Shown here: piece after piece, positions 25,832 to 33,473 of the stretch
Position numbering within the stretch: position 1 is the first letter of the stretch
Layout of the letters: each line of letters begins with the position of its first letter
Assembly: GCA_045862995.1 (NCBI GenBank)
Contig: BTVX01000005.1
Span: 1-64,000, forward strand
Direction of reading: 5' to 3'
DNA: 64,000 nucleotides
Source: UBA2387 sp019454665
GTDB taxonomy: Bacteria; Armatimonadota; Fimbriimonadia; Fimbriimonadales; Fimbriimonadaceae
The notes under the pieces: generated by a model
Databases searched by the model: none
What the model was told of the DNA's origin: nothing
The model's input: only the letters and a program-made list of their open reading frames with translations
Position numbers and translations under genes: made by a program

Positions 25832-26326
25832 CTACTCCTTCTCTTGGGCCTTCAGTTTCTCGTCCCGCTCTTGGTCCACCTTCCAGACCGGCCAGAACTC
25901 GGAGCGCACGACCTTCTGGTCGCTGCCCAGCCAGATGCGGATCTGGTCGTCCTTGTACCGGTCGTTCGTGGTCCATACGTAGGCCAGGTCCGCGTCGCCC
26001 GTCTCGGACGCGGGTTCGTACACGCCCATACGCTCGCGCAGTTGGTCTGCGGTCAAGCCGACGAGGCCCGGCGCTTGAAGCGCAAATGCCTTGCGCGGCG
26101 TGGTGGGCACCCGGGAGACGACGGCCAGGGCGACGACCGCGGCCAGGGCCACGACGACATGCCACCAGCGAAAGCCGATGAGCGTCACGGCCAGCATGGT
26201 CATCACGCCCAAGGCCGCGTAGAGCAGAAAGAACCCGATGGGCCACTGCCCGGCCATCGCCATGTCCGCGATGTAGCCCACGTAGAACCAGACGCCGCCG
26301 GTCAGCACCGACAACACCGTGGCCAC
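25832..26326 (-). CDS. Small membrane protein with soluble C-terminal domain
   Basis: About 164 residues. Three hydrophobic segments (TVLSVLTGGVWFYVGYIAD, GFFLLYAALGVMTMLAVTL, WWHVVVALAAVVALAVV) are followed by a soluble domain of ~85 residues with WIWLG/SDQKVVRSEFWPV character, ending KAQEKE. No family is recognised. The start is uncertain: GTG 26326 is chosen because the first ATG would remove the first membrane helix. It lies 32 bases after the transketolase stop and is likely in the same transcript. Confidence 0.55.
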   Translation of the reverse strand: MATVLSVLTGGVWFYVGYIADMAMAGQWPIGFFLLYAALGVMTMLAVTLIGFRWWHVVVALAAVVALAVVSRVPTTPRKAFALQAPGLVGLTADQLRERMGVYEPASETGDADLAYVWTTNDRYKDDQIRIWLGSDQKVVRSEFWPVWKVDQERDEKLKAQEKE

Positions 26327-26358
26327 GGGAGTGAGCGAGCGCGAGGGCTTCGCTTCGC

Positions 26359-28614
26359 CTACTTGCGTATCAGCGATCGCACCACCTCCGCGACACCGTT
26401 GGGCGTGAACCCGAACTCCTCGAACAGCCGCTCGGCCGGGGCCGACGCGCCGAACCGATCCAGCGCCACGTGGGCCTGGGCGTAGCGCGCCCATCCGAAC
26501 GACGAGCCCGCCTCGACGCTCACCGTGGGCACTCCGCTCGGCAGGACGCTCTGGCGATACTCGGTCGCCTGCCGCTCGAACAGGAACCAGCTGGGCATGC
26601 TCACCACCCGCACTTGGATTCCCTCGCTCTGCAAGAGTCCTCGGGCTTCCAATGCCAGCGAGACCTCCGAGCCCGTGGCGACGATGATCGCCTGGAACTC
26701 GGGGGCATCTGCCAGGACGTAGGCCCCGCGTTTCGCCGGGTGGTGCCTCAGGTCGCCGGTCGTGATGGGCGGGACGTTCTGCCGCGTGAGGGCAAGCGCC
26801 GTCGGCGTGTGCCCGAGTTCCAGTGCTGCCAACCAGCACGCTGCGGTTTCGTTGCCGTCGGCGGGCCTCATGAGGTTGAAGTTGGGGATGGCTCTCAACC
26901 CCGCCAACTGCTCGACGGGCTGGTGCGTCGGACCGTCTTCGCCGAGGCCGATCGAATCGTGGGTGAACACGAACACCGAGGGACACTCCATCAGGGCCGC
27001 CAAGCGCAGCGCGGGGCGGCAGTAGTCGCTGAAGATCAGGAACGTACCCCCGAACGCCTTGACGCCTCCGTGGAGGTTCATGCCGTTCAGGGCGGCGGCC
27101 ATGGCGTGCTCGCGCACGCCGAAGCACAGCACCCGGCCCGCCGGGGTCGCCTTCTGGCAGTTGGCCTCACCCTTGATCGTCGTGTTGTTGCTGCCCGCGA
27201 GGTCTGCGCTGCCACCGATCAGGGTGGGCAGTTGGCTCGCCAGGGCGTTGATCACGTCGCCGCTGGCCGCGCGGGTCGCGATGGGCTTCTCGAACCTGGG
27301 TAGTGCTTCGGCATCCACGCTCCAATCGCCCCTCAGGGCCTTATCCAAGATGGCTGCCTCGGCGGGATGCTCCTGGGCATAGCCTTGCCGCTTGGCTTGC
27401 CAAGCGGCTTCGAGTTCTGCTCCTTTGGCTCGCGCGTCCATGGCCGCTCGCGCGTCTTCAGGGACCCAGAACGCCTCCGGCGGCAAGCCCAGGGCTTCTT
27501 TGGCGCGCAAGACTTCGTCAGGACCCAGCGGCGAGCCGTGGCTCTTCGAGGAGCCCGCCTTGGCGGGGCTGCCGTAACCGATCACGGTGCGGCACGCGAT
27601 GAGCGACGGGCGTTCGGTTTCCCGCTTGGCGCGGACGATGGCGGCATCCACGGCATCCACGTTCATGCCTTGTTCCACACGCTCGGTGTGCCAACCCAGC
27701 GCTTGGAACTTGGCCAGGACGTCCTCGGTGAACGCGAGGTCGGTCGCCCCGTCAATCGTGATCTGGTTGTCGTCGTAGAGCACGATCAGCTTGCCAAGCC
27801 CCTGGTGTCCGGCCAAGGACGCGGCTTCGTTGGCCACGCCCTCCATCAAGTCGCCATCCGAGGCGAGCACGTAGGTGAAGTGGTCCACGACCGTGTGGGT
27901 CGGGGTGTTGAACTTGGCGGCGAGGAACCGCTCGGCGAGCGCCATGCCGACGGCGGTCGAGATGCCCTGCCCGAGCGGGCCCGTCGCCATCTCGACGCCC
28001 GGTGTGAGGTGGTTTTCGGGGTGCCCGGGCGTTCGGCTTCCCCACTGGCGGAAGTCGAGCAATTCCTGCATCGGGAGGTCGTAGCCCGTGAGGTGCAGCA
28101 GCGCGTAGAGGAGCATCGAGCCGTGTCCGGCGCTGAGGATGAAGCGGTCGCGATCGAACCACGAGGGGTTGGCGGGGTTGTGGCGCAGGTGGCGCGACCA
28201 CACGGCATAGGCCATGGGCGCCGCGCCCATCGGCATTCCGGGGTGTCCGGAATTGGCCTTCTGGACGGCGTCCATCGCCAGGCCACGGATGACGTTGACG
28301 CACAGCTCGTCGAGCGTCGGGTGGGAGGTGGAGGGCACAGCCGAGTCTACCCGTGGCCCGGTGCGTGTTCCGGGGCTTGTGCGGTTCGTGGCCTTGGTCG
28401 GCATGGCCACCGGCAGCCCGCCCCAGTTGTGGCCAACGGGCACGAACCCCGACGCCAGAAACGCCGGAATCGCCCCGCGGAACGCGTAGGGGAACACGAC
28501 GTCGCGTCCCCGGTCGGCCACGCCCATCACGTTGGCCACGCCGGCGATGGTGTTGCCTTCGGGCGCGGCTCCGCCGACCCCGCGAAGGGTGAACGATTTC
28601 AGGAACTTGTCCAT
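26359..28614 (-). CDS. tkt: Transketolase, with an in-frame phage prohead-protease-like N-terminus
   Basis: The transketolase part begins near TLDELCVNVIRGLAMDAV and is complete: GHPGMPMGAAPMAYAVW, SAGHGSMLLYALLHLTG, the thiamine-diphosphate motif ASDGDLMEGVANEAASLAGH, DDNQITIDGA, and FGVREHAMAAALNGM. It catalyses two-carbon transfer in the pentose phosphate pathway. The first ~75 residues (from MDKFLK; IAGVANVMGVADRGRDVVFPYAF, VPVGHNWGG) instead resemble the start of an HK97-type prohead protease and do not belong to transketolases. Two starts are plausible: ATG 28614 (GGAAGAG upstream) gives a 751-residue chimera; GTG 28338, 5 bases after TAGACT, gives a normal-length enzyme (~659 residues). 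I believe the GTG form is the native one. Confidence 0.9.
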   Translation of the reverse strand: MDKFLKSFTLRGVGGAAPEGNTIAGVANVMGVADRGRDVVFPYAFRGAIPAFLASGFVPVGHNWGGLPVAMPTKATNRTSPGTRTGPRVDSAVPSTSHPTLDELCVNVIRGLAMDAVQKANSGHPGMPMGAAPMAYAVWSRHLRHNPANPSWFDRDRFILSAGHGSMLLYALLHLTGYDLPMQELLDFRQWGSRTPGHPENHLTPGVEMATGPLGQGISTAVGMALAERFLAAKFNTPTHTVVDHFTYVLASDGDLMEGVANEAASLAGHQGLGKLIVLYDDNQITIDGATDLAFTEDVLAKFQALGWHTERVEQGMNVDAVDAAIVRAKRETERPSLIACRTVIGYGSPAKAGSSKSHGSPLGPDEVLRAKEALGLPPEAFWVPEDARAAMDARAKGAELEAAWQAKRQGYAQEHPAEAAILDKALRGDWSVDAEALPRFEKPIATRAASGDVINALASQLPTLIGGSADLAGSNNTTIKGEANCQKATPAGRVLCFGVREHAMAAALNGMNLHGGVKAFGGTFLIFSDYCRPALRLAALMECPSVFVFTHDSIGLGEDGPTHQPVEQLAGLRAIPNFNLMRPADGNETAACWLAALELGHTPTALALTRQNVPPITTGDLRHHPAKRGAYVLADAPEFQAIIVATGSEVSLALEARGLLQSEGIQVRVVSMPSWFLFERQATEYRQSVLPSGVPTVSVEAGSSFGWARYAQAHVALDRFGASAPAERLFEEFGFTPNGVAEVVRSLIRK
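28344..28349 (-). promoter_or_regulatory. Putative native -10 element of tkt
   Basis: TAGACT (minus strand), 5 bases before GTG 28338. The same TAGACT-plus-short-gap arrangement precedes ccmC and the DUF4342 gene, so this may be the original, leaderless start of tkt. Confidence 0.45.
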
Positions 28615-28641
28615 GGTTCTCTTCCAGCCCCGTCGGGCAAC

Positions 28642-28664
28642 AAAAAAGCCGCCCATCGGGCGGC
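28642..28664 (-). terminator. Intrinsic terminator inside the phage remnant
   Basis: On the minus strand GCCGCCC-GAT-GGGCGGC is followed by TTTTTT. It lies after the MuF-like gene and 28 bases before the ATG of the prohead-protease fragment, so transcription reaching tkt from further upstream should be reduced. Confidence 0.9.
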
Positions 28665-28690
28665 CTGTGGTTCAAATTCCGCGGTCGTCT

Positions 28691-29674
28691 CTAGCGGGCT
28701 GGAGCGACGTCGGGGATCAGCCCAAGTTGGCGCAACGCCTTCTCGCAAGCGACGATGGCGGGGTCGGTCCAGTTCTGGTCGACGAGGCGACAAGCAGCGA
28801 TAGATTGCTCGACCGTCAGGTCGAGACCATAGTAATCCTCGACCTGCATCATGTACAAACTCTTGTCGTTCATCGAGATTGCCTCAACCGCTATTATGAT
28901 CGCCCGATCGCCGTAGGTGTCCTTGGTCGCGAGCAGTTTCTGCAATTCTCGCGCCTGAGCATTGTACTTGCCGCGCTGGTCGTGACCCTGCTTGAGGCCC
29001 CGACGCTTGGCTGTGTTCCAGTCCCTCTCCACGTCCGACATGTTGGGCCAGCCTTCAGCCGGCTTCAGTGCCACGTATACTCGCCGAGGCCCAATCGCCT
29101 CCATGCCGCGAAGGTCGTGAGCTGCCATGACCGCAAGGTCATGGAACGAGAACGGCGCACCTGAGGGATGATTGTGCGCGACGTACTGCCCTCGCAGCGC
29201 CCGCCCAATACCGTGAACCTCGACCGAGTCCGCCTGGCCGACGATCGGCGCGTGCGTCAGCCTGCCCTTCTCGTCGAAGACCGCAAGCACTTCACGGTCG
29301 AACCGAGCCACCGTTCGCCGAAACTCTTCCAGCGTCGTCCCCGGGCTCAGGTCCAGATGCTCGGCGCCCTCCCTCAAAACGGGCAGCCGAGGCGTCGTGC
29401 TGATCAGATCGTCGGGGATCGGCACCGTCTTCGGCAGCGACCCGTCATTCTTGGCCGGACCGGCCGCGATCTCCGCTGGAGACCGATACTCGAAGTGACA
29501 CCGACACCGCGCCTTGCAGTCTCGACCGCCGATCGGCAACAGAGTCCCGATCGGACGCCAGCCCTTCCCGGCCTCCGCCAAGCAACCGTCGCAGTGGTCG
29601 GCGATCCCCAGCACCGAACGCTCCTCGACGTAGCCGCGGTTTGCCATCAGCCACCGCTCGGTCTCGAAGTGCAA
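28691..29674 (-). CDS. Phage MuF-like head morphogenesis fragment with a JAMM/RadC-like domain
   Basis: A 327-residue protein. Residues ~1-63 match the end of phage minor head (Mu gpF/SPP1 gp7) proteins: ADHCDGCLAEAGKGW, PIGTLLPIGGRDC, CRCHFEY. The large N-terminal part of that family is missing, so the gene is 5'-truncated. Residues ~115-200 contain HNHPSGAPFSFHD, a JAMM-type H-x-H-P...S-x2-D zinc-site pattern (His167, His169, Ser176, Asp179) as in RadC and MPN+ proteins. The C-terminal ~110 residues are unassigned. MuF proteins often carry variable, toxin-like C-terminal domains; this may be one such fusion. Followed by a strong terminator. Confidence 0.6.
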   Translation of the reverse strand: MHFETERWLMANRGYVEERSVLGIADHCDGCLAEAGKGWRPIGTLLPIGGRDCKARCRCHFEYRSPAEIAAGPAKNDGSLPKTVPIPDDLISTTPRLPVLREGAEHLDLSPGTTLEEFRRTVARFDREVLAVFDEKGRLTHAPIVGQADSVEVHGIGRALRGQYVAHNHPSGAPFSFHDLAVMAAHDLRGMEAIGPRRVYVALKPAEGWPNMSDVERDWNTAKRRGLKQGHDQRGKYNAQARELQKLLATKDTYGDRAIIIAVEAISMNDKSLYMMQVEDYYGLDLTVEQSIAACRLVDQNWTDPAIVACEKALRQLGLIPDVAPAR

Positions 29675-29732
29675 ACGTCGACCTAGCCGCCCCGCCTAGA
29701 ACCGTCCACCGAGCATGTGCCATCCTCCACCC

Positions 29733-30326
29733 ATGACCAACACGTTCACTCTGCCCCTGGGGTCCGAGGCTCCGGACTTCGACCTGCTCGGCACCGATGG
29801 CCGGCGTCACACCCTCGCCGAGTTCGACGGGAGCGACGTGCTCGTGGTGTTCTTCACGTGCAACCACTGCCCCTATGTGTTGGGCAGCGACGAGGACACC
29901 CGGCGCATCGCCCTGAACTACGCCGACCGCTCGGTGGCGTTTGTGGCGATCAATGCCAACAGCCCGAACACTTACGCGCACGACTCGTACGACCACATGG
30001 TCGAGCGCATGAACGAGCACGCGTTCCCGTGGCCGTACCTGCACGATGCGACTCAGGACGTCGCGCGGGCATACGGCGCGTTGCGCACGCCGCACTTCTT
30101 CGTGTTCGACCGCTCGCGCAAGCTGGTGTACACGGGGCGGGCCATTGACTTCCCCCGCGACCACACGCAAGCGACGACGCACGAACTCGTGGACGCCCTG
30201 GAAGACGTGCTCGCCCGGCGACCGGTTGCGGTGCCGCTGACGAACCCGATAGGCTGCAACGTGAAGTGGGAAGGCAAGGACGCGGGCTGGATGCCGCCCG
30301 AGGCCTGCGATCTCGTGCCCCGGTAG
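29733..30326 (+). CDS. Thioredoxin-fold redoxin (AhpC/TSA-like) with CNHCP motif
   Basis: A 197-residue protein. GSEAPDFDLLGTDGR is the redoxin start, VVFFTCNHCPYVLGSDED holds the C-x2-C active site, then NANSPNTYAHDSYDHM and the cis-Pro segment RTPHFFVFD. It belongs to the group of cytoplasmic peroxiredoxin-like/thioredoxin-like proteins with a CNHCPYV centre, whose partner is unclear. No signal peptide. ATG 29733 fits the family; an in-frame ATG at 29715 also exists, 13 bases after TAGAAC. It stands alone between the phage remnant and the helicase. Confidence 0.8.
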   Translation: MTNTFTLPLGSEAPDFDLLGTDGRRHTLAEFDGSDVLVVFFTCNHCPYVLGSDEDTRRIALNYADRSVAFVAINANSPNTYAHDSYDHMVERMNEHAFPWPYLHDATQDVARAYGALRTPHFFVFDRSRKLVYTGRAIDFPRDHTQATTHELVDALEDVLARRPVAVPLTNPIGCNVKWEGKDAGWMPPEACDLVPR

Positions 30327-30384
30327 GTTTCATTTTCGTCACATCACCGCCGTCATATCAGCTATCCTTAGTGCCAGAGGAGCC

Positions 30385-30417
30385 ATGGCTCCAGGGATGA
30401 ACTGTCCCGTTGGTTAA
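30385..30417 (+). CDS. 10-codon leader ORF overlapping the helicase start
   Basis: The ORF encodes MAPGMNCPVG. It has the best ribosome site of the neighbourhood (AGAGGAG, 2-3 bases before the ATG) and its TAA shares its last A with the ATG of the helicase gene (TAATG). This is the classic arrangement for termination-reinitiation coupling. No amino-acid run typical of attenuation peptides is present. A possible -10 TATCCT lies at 30363-30368. It is inferred to be translated. Confidence 0.55.
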   Translation: MAPGMNCPVG

Positions 30418-33400
30418 TGACGATGCGAAGGAAGTTGAACCTGCCAAAGGGCCGCTTACCAAAGGGCCCCCTCAAAGAACCCTCACTCGTGCCGGTTGCC
30501 AAACCTGCTGATGTGGACTCAGACGCGTTAGCCGATTTGCCTGTCTGGATACCCATTGATGCACTGACTTGGCGCCCACCGAGCCAAACAATTCTGGTAG
30601 AGGGAACCGACTCGATGCCAGCGAGCACGACACGCGAGAGGCGCGGGCCTGCAGGGGGATATCGGGTGTTTGCACATCGAGACCTTCTTGACGGAGTCAC
30701 AACCAGGCCGCTCCAGAAGAGGCTGCACCTTGTGGTCACCCAAATCCTTGCTAACGGTCGCCCCAACGAGGTCAAACCAGTGGCGGGCAACGAAAACCGA
30801 GTGTGGATGCGTTCGCCCATGGGTGGACACGGTGGCTTCCATTACTATCTTTGGTGGTCTCGTGGGAGTCAGTTGAGCTTCGGTGGAGATCCAACGGACG
30901 TCTACCTGCGGTGTATCCGCCATCACAACGACCACACGCCATTGAGAATTGGTGAGCGCACGGACTATGCGGACGACCCGTACCAGGTTCTGGAAGCAGT
31001 CGAAGAGCCCACCACCGACGAGCAACGGCATTTCGTGGAGTCCCCGGCCAGGGTCCGACTGGTCAATGGCTGGCCTGGTTCAGGGAAGACCACGTCGCTC
31101 TGGCTCGCTGTCGAACGAAGGTGCTCGGGACCGACGCTGTATCTGACGTGGTCCGAAGACCTTGCGAATGCCGCCAGAAACCGCTTCAAGGCGTTCAGCA
31201 GCGCCGACTCGGATATCCAAGCCATGAGCTTCGAGGGGCTTTGGACCACCATCACCGAAGAGGCGCCGACCCGCATTTCCTACCAGGAAGCACTTCAGCG
31301 ATTCCGAGTAGCGACCGAGCAACTCAACAAGGAGATCGCTCCCTGGAGAGGAAACCTCGAGTTGCTCTTCGGTGAACTTCGAGCGCGCTACATCGGGACT
31401 TATGCCAGCTACGAGCCAATTGCAGATTCAATCTGCGTGGGGACGCGAGAAAGGAAGGACTACCTCGTGACTCGCTCAAGAGAAATTGGGCAGGCAGAGG
31501 CAAAGTCGGTTGAGACCATATTTGGCTTGTTAGCGCGATCCAATGCCCTTCGCAATATCTTCCCAGAACTGCTTCTCTCGCTGAAGTGTCGTCACGTGCT
31601 GGAGGCAAAGGGCATGCCAGATAGGCTACGGCGTTTCGAGCATGTGGTCGTCGACGAAGTTCAAGACCTCACTCGAATTGAGATTCTTACACTCGTGTTT
31701 GCAGCCAAAGCGATGGCGATGGCAAATGGCAAGTGGCCAGAGATGCTTTTCGCCGGAGATGAGCGGCAGACGGTCCGACCCACTCTGTTTCGGTGGGCCG
31801 ACTTGACCCGTCCACTTGGGGTCGCCGTCTCAAAACCCGAGAAGTTCGACCTTCAACGAGTCCTCAGGTGCCCTGAGAACGTATCGCAGGTCCTTGAGAA
31901 CCTGTGCGACCTGTGGGGCGACCTGAGTCGCGAAGCAAGGCCTGGCAAGGCCGTGGGAGTCTCGACCGAGAGGCACCTCCAGGGCGTCATCATGCACGCT
32001 AGGGCAAGAACCTGGCTTCAAGTACAGCAATTGGTCACAGCCCTGGAGGATTCGCCTGGGACCAGGTTTGTCGCGATCACCGCCGACGATCATGCGCGCA
32101 TGCCAGAGGATGTGCAGAACCGAGTGATGCTAACCGCTCAAGTCAAAGGACTGGATTTTCAAACGGTGTTTGTTCTCCTGCCCGGCAAAACGCTCCTTGA
32201 ACTTGAGGAATCGAAGGCAGAGGCGTCTAAGGTGCATGAAATGGGCAACCGAAGGAAGATCGACTCCTTATGCGTAGCCATATCCCGAACAAGCGAAGCA
32301 CTTGTGCTGGTTGATGTAGACGAAGGGCTACCCGACGAGCTGGCTGCCAAGTGCTATGCGATGACTCGTCGGTTTGCGCCCACAGCGCAACCGGCCGACG
32401 TGTCCGACCTGATCGACCAATTCAAGGACACAAGCCAGAGTCCTGAAGATTTGGCGCTGCGCCGATGCGAAGAGGCGAAGCGGGTGGTCCACGACAATCC
32501 AAACCGGGCGTGGCTCTGCGTGACGCAGGCACTCCGGATGCTCGGTGACAGTGACCTCCCCAACGGTGTATCGAATCGAACGATTCGATACACCGTCTGC
32601 CAGACCCTAACGACCATCGCGACCCAGATTATTGAAGCAAATGATCTGGAGAGGCAGCCCGAGCGGCGGGTAGATCAAATCAAGGAAATTTCTGAAGCAA
32701 CTCAGGCCGCGCTGAAGGAACTCAAGGCGCCAACCACCTACGAGGCATTCAAGAGGCTCATCGAATGGCGAAAGGAACCGGGCGATGTGTCCAAGGCTTT
32801 CGCGCTTGTGGAACAGCTGGCCAAGCTTCCAAAGACCGAAGAATGGTTCGGTCCTCTGCTCAGTCTGTCGTTTCCCGTACTTCGACGGGCAGTTCAAATG
32901 GCCCCGAAATCCGAAGTCTTAGCGGCACGCTTCGTCGGACCCGTTGATCGTTGGCTGGAGGCGGTCGGCGACGAGCGGGCCGTGACGCGTGCGCCGGTCC
33001 TGCGCGAAACCGCCTTCAGGACCTTGCTCGCCTCAGCCGATCCAGCCAAACGAGCCCAAGCGCGGCGGGTTTTTGAGATGCTGCCGCCTGGCAACACCGA
33101 AGCCGAGGCGATGTTGCTCGAGGCGGAGGGAGACTTCGAAGGTGCCAGCCAGAAGTATGAGGCACTCGGACGGGGTGGAGACGCCTACCGCTGTTTGCGT
33201 AAAGCTTCGAAATGGGACGAAGCGCGCAAGTACGCCCCAAGCAACGAGGTCGCGTTCTTAGAGTTTATGAGCGACGTTCAGAAGGTCGCGGAACGAAAGG
33301 TACCGGGCCTCAGGCAGTGGCTCGGTGCCACAGAACGAGCGAAGCTTGACGAATATGCCGACCGAATCGCCAACGGTCCGCATATGGAGGGTGCCAGCTC

Positions 33401-33473
33401 CCAACGCAAGGAAGCCAGCACCACTCCTACAGGCGACGAGGGCACGGACGTTGCCGACGAAGCTGCGCCCTAG
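30417..33473 (+). CDS. UvrD-like superfamily 1 helicase/NTPase with helical-repeat C-terminus (TRANK1-like)
   Basis: A 1018-residue protein. Residues 1-195 are an unassigned domain with a GGFHYYLWW segment. The SF1 core follows: GWPGSGKTT (218-226, Walker A), VVVDEVQDL (410-418, Walker B), LFAGDERQTVRPTLFRW (motif III), KGLDFQTVFVLLPG (motif V) and CVAISRTSEAL (motif VI). After the core come ~370 residues of helices with TPR-like units (AEAMLLEAEGDFEGASQKYE, AYRCLRKASKWDEARKYA) and an acidic, disordered end. The layout resembles animal TRANK1 and related bacterial proteins of unknown role. Composition is less GC-rich than the neighbours, suggesting transfer. It is solitary, with no nuclease or methylase nearby; a defence role is only a possibility. 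Confidence 0.8.
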   Translation: MTMRRKLNLPKGRLPKGPLKEPSLVPVAKPADVDSDALADLPVWIPIDALTWRPPSQTILVEGTDSMPASTTRERRGPAGGYRVFAHRDLLDGVTTRPLQKRLHLVVTQILANGRPNEVKPVAGNENRVWMRSPMGGHGGFHYYLWWSRGSQLSFGGDPTDVYLRCIRHHNDHTPLRIGERTDYADDPYQVLEAVEEPTTDEQRHFVESPARVRLVNGWPGSGKTTSLWLAVERRCSGPTLYLTWSEDLANAARNRFKAFSSADSDIQAMSFEGLWTTITEEAPTRISYQEALQRFRVATEQLNKEIAPWRGNLELLFGELRARYIGTYASYEPIADSICVGTRERKDYLVTRSREIGQAEAKSVETIFGLLARSNALRNIFPELLLSLKCRHVLEAKGMPDRLRRFEHVVVDEVQDLTRIEILTLVFAAKAMAMANGKWPEMLFAGDERQTVRPTLFRWADLTRPLGVAVSKPEKFDLQRVLRCPENVSQVLENLCDLWGDLSREARPGKAVGVSTERHLQGVIMHARARTWLQVQQLVTALEDSPGTRFVAITADDHARMPEDVQNRVMLTAQVKGLDFQTVFVLLPGKTLLELEESKAEASKVHEMGNRRKIDSLCVAISRTSEALVLVDVDEGLPDELAAKCYAMTRRFAPTAQPADVSDLIDQFKDTSQSPEDLALRRCEEAKRVVHDNPNRAWLCVTQALRMLGDSDLPNGVSNRTIRYTVCQTLTTIATQIIEANDLERQPERRVDQIKEISEATQAALKELKAPTTYEAFKRLIEWRKEPGDVSKAFALVEQLAKLPKTEEWFGPLLSLSFPVLRRAVQMAPKSEVLAARFVGPVDRWLEAVGDERAVTRAPVLRETAFRTLLASADPAKRAQARRVFEMLPPGNTEAEAMLLEAEGDFEGASQKYEALGRGGDAYRCLRKASKWDEARKYAPSNEVAFLEFMSDVQKVAERKVPGLRQWLGATERAKLDEYADRIANGPHMEGASSQRKEASTTPTGDEGTDVADEAAP

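Larger units (their letters stand above)
28360..29674 (-). mobile_element. Phage head-gene remnant
   Basis: Two adjacent minus-strand pieces have phage head-assembly character: a MuF/SPP1 gp7-like C-terminal region with an added domain, then a prohead-protease start, in the usual phage order. No portal, terminase, capsid, integrase or clear att repeats are visible, so this is a small decayed island. The protease piece ends by running into tkt. Borders are approximate. Confidence 0.6.

Noticed and set aside
28360..29674. Intact prophage
   Set aside because: Only fragments of two head genes are seen; no integrase, lysis, tail or regulatory genes.
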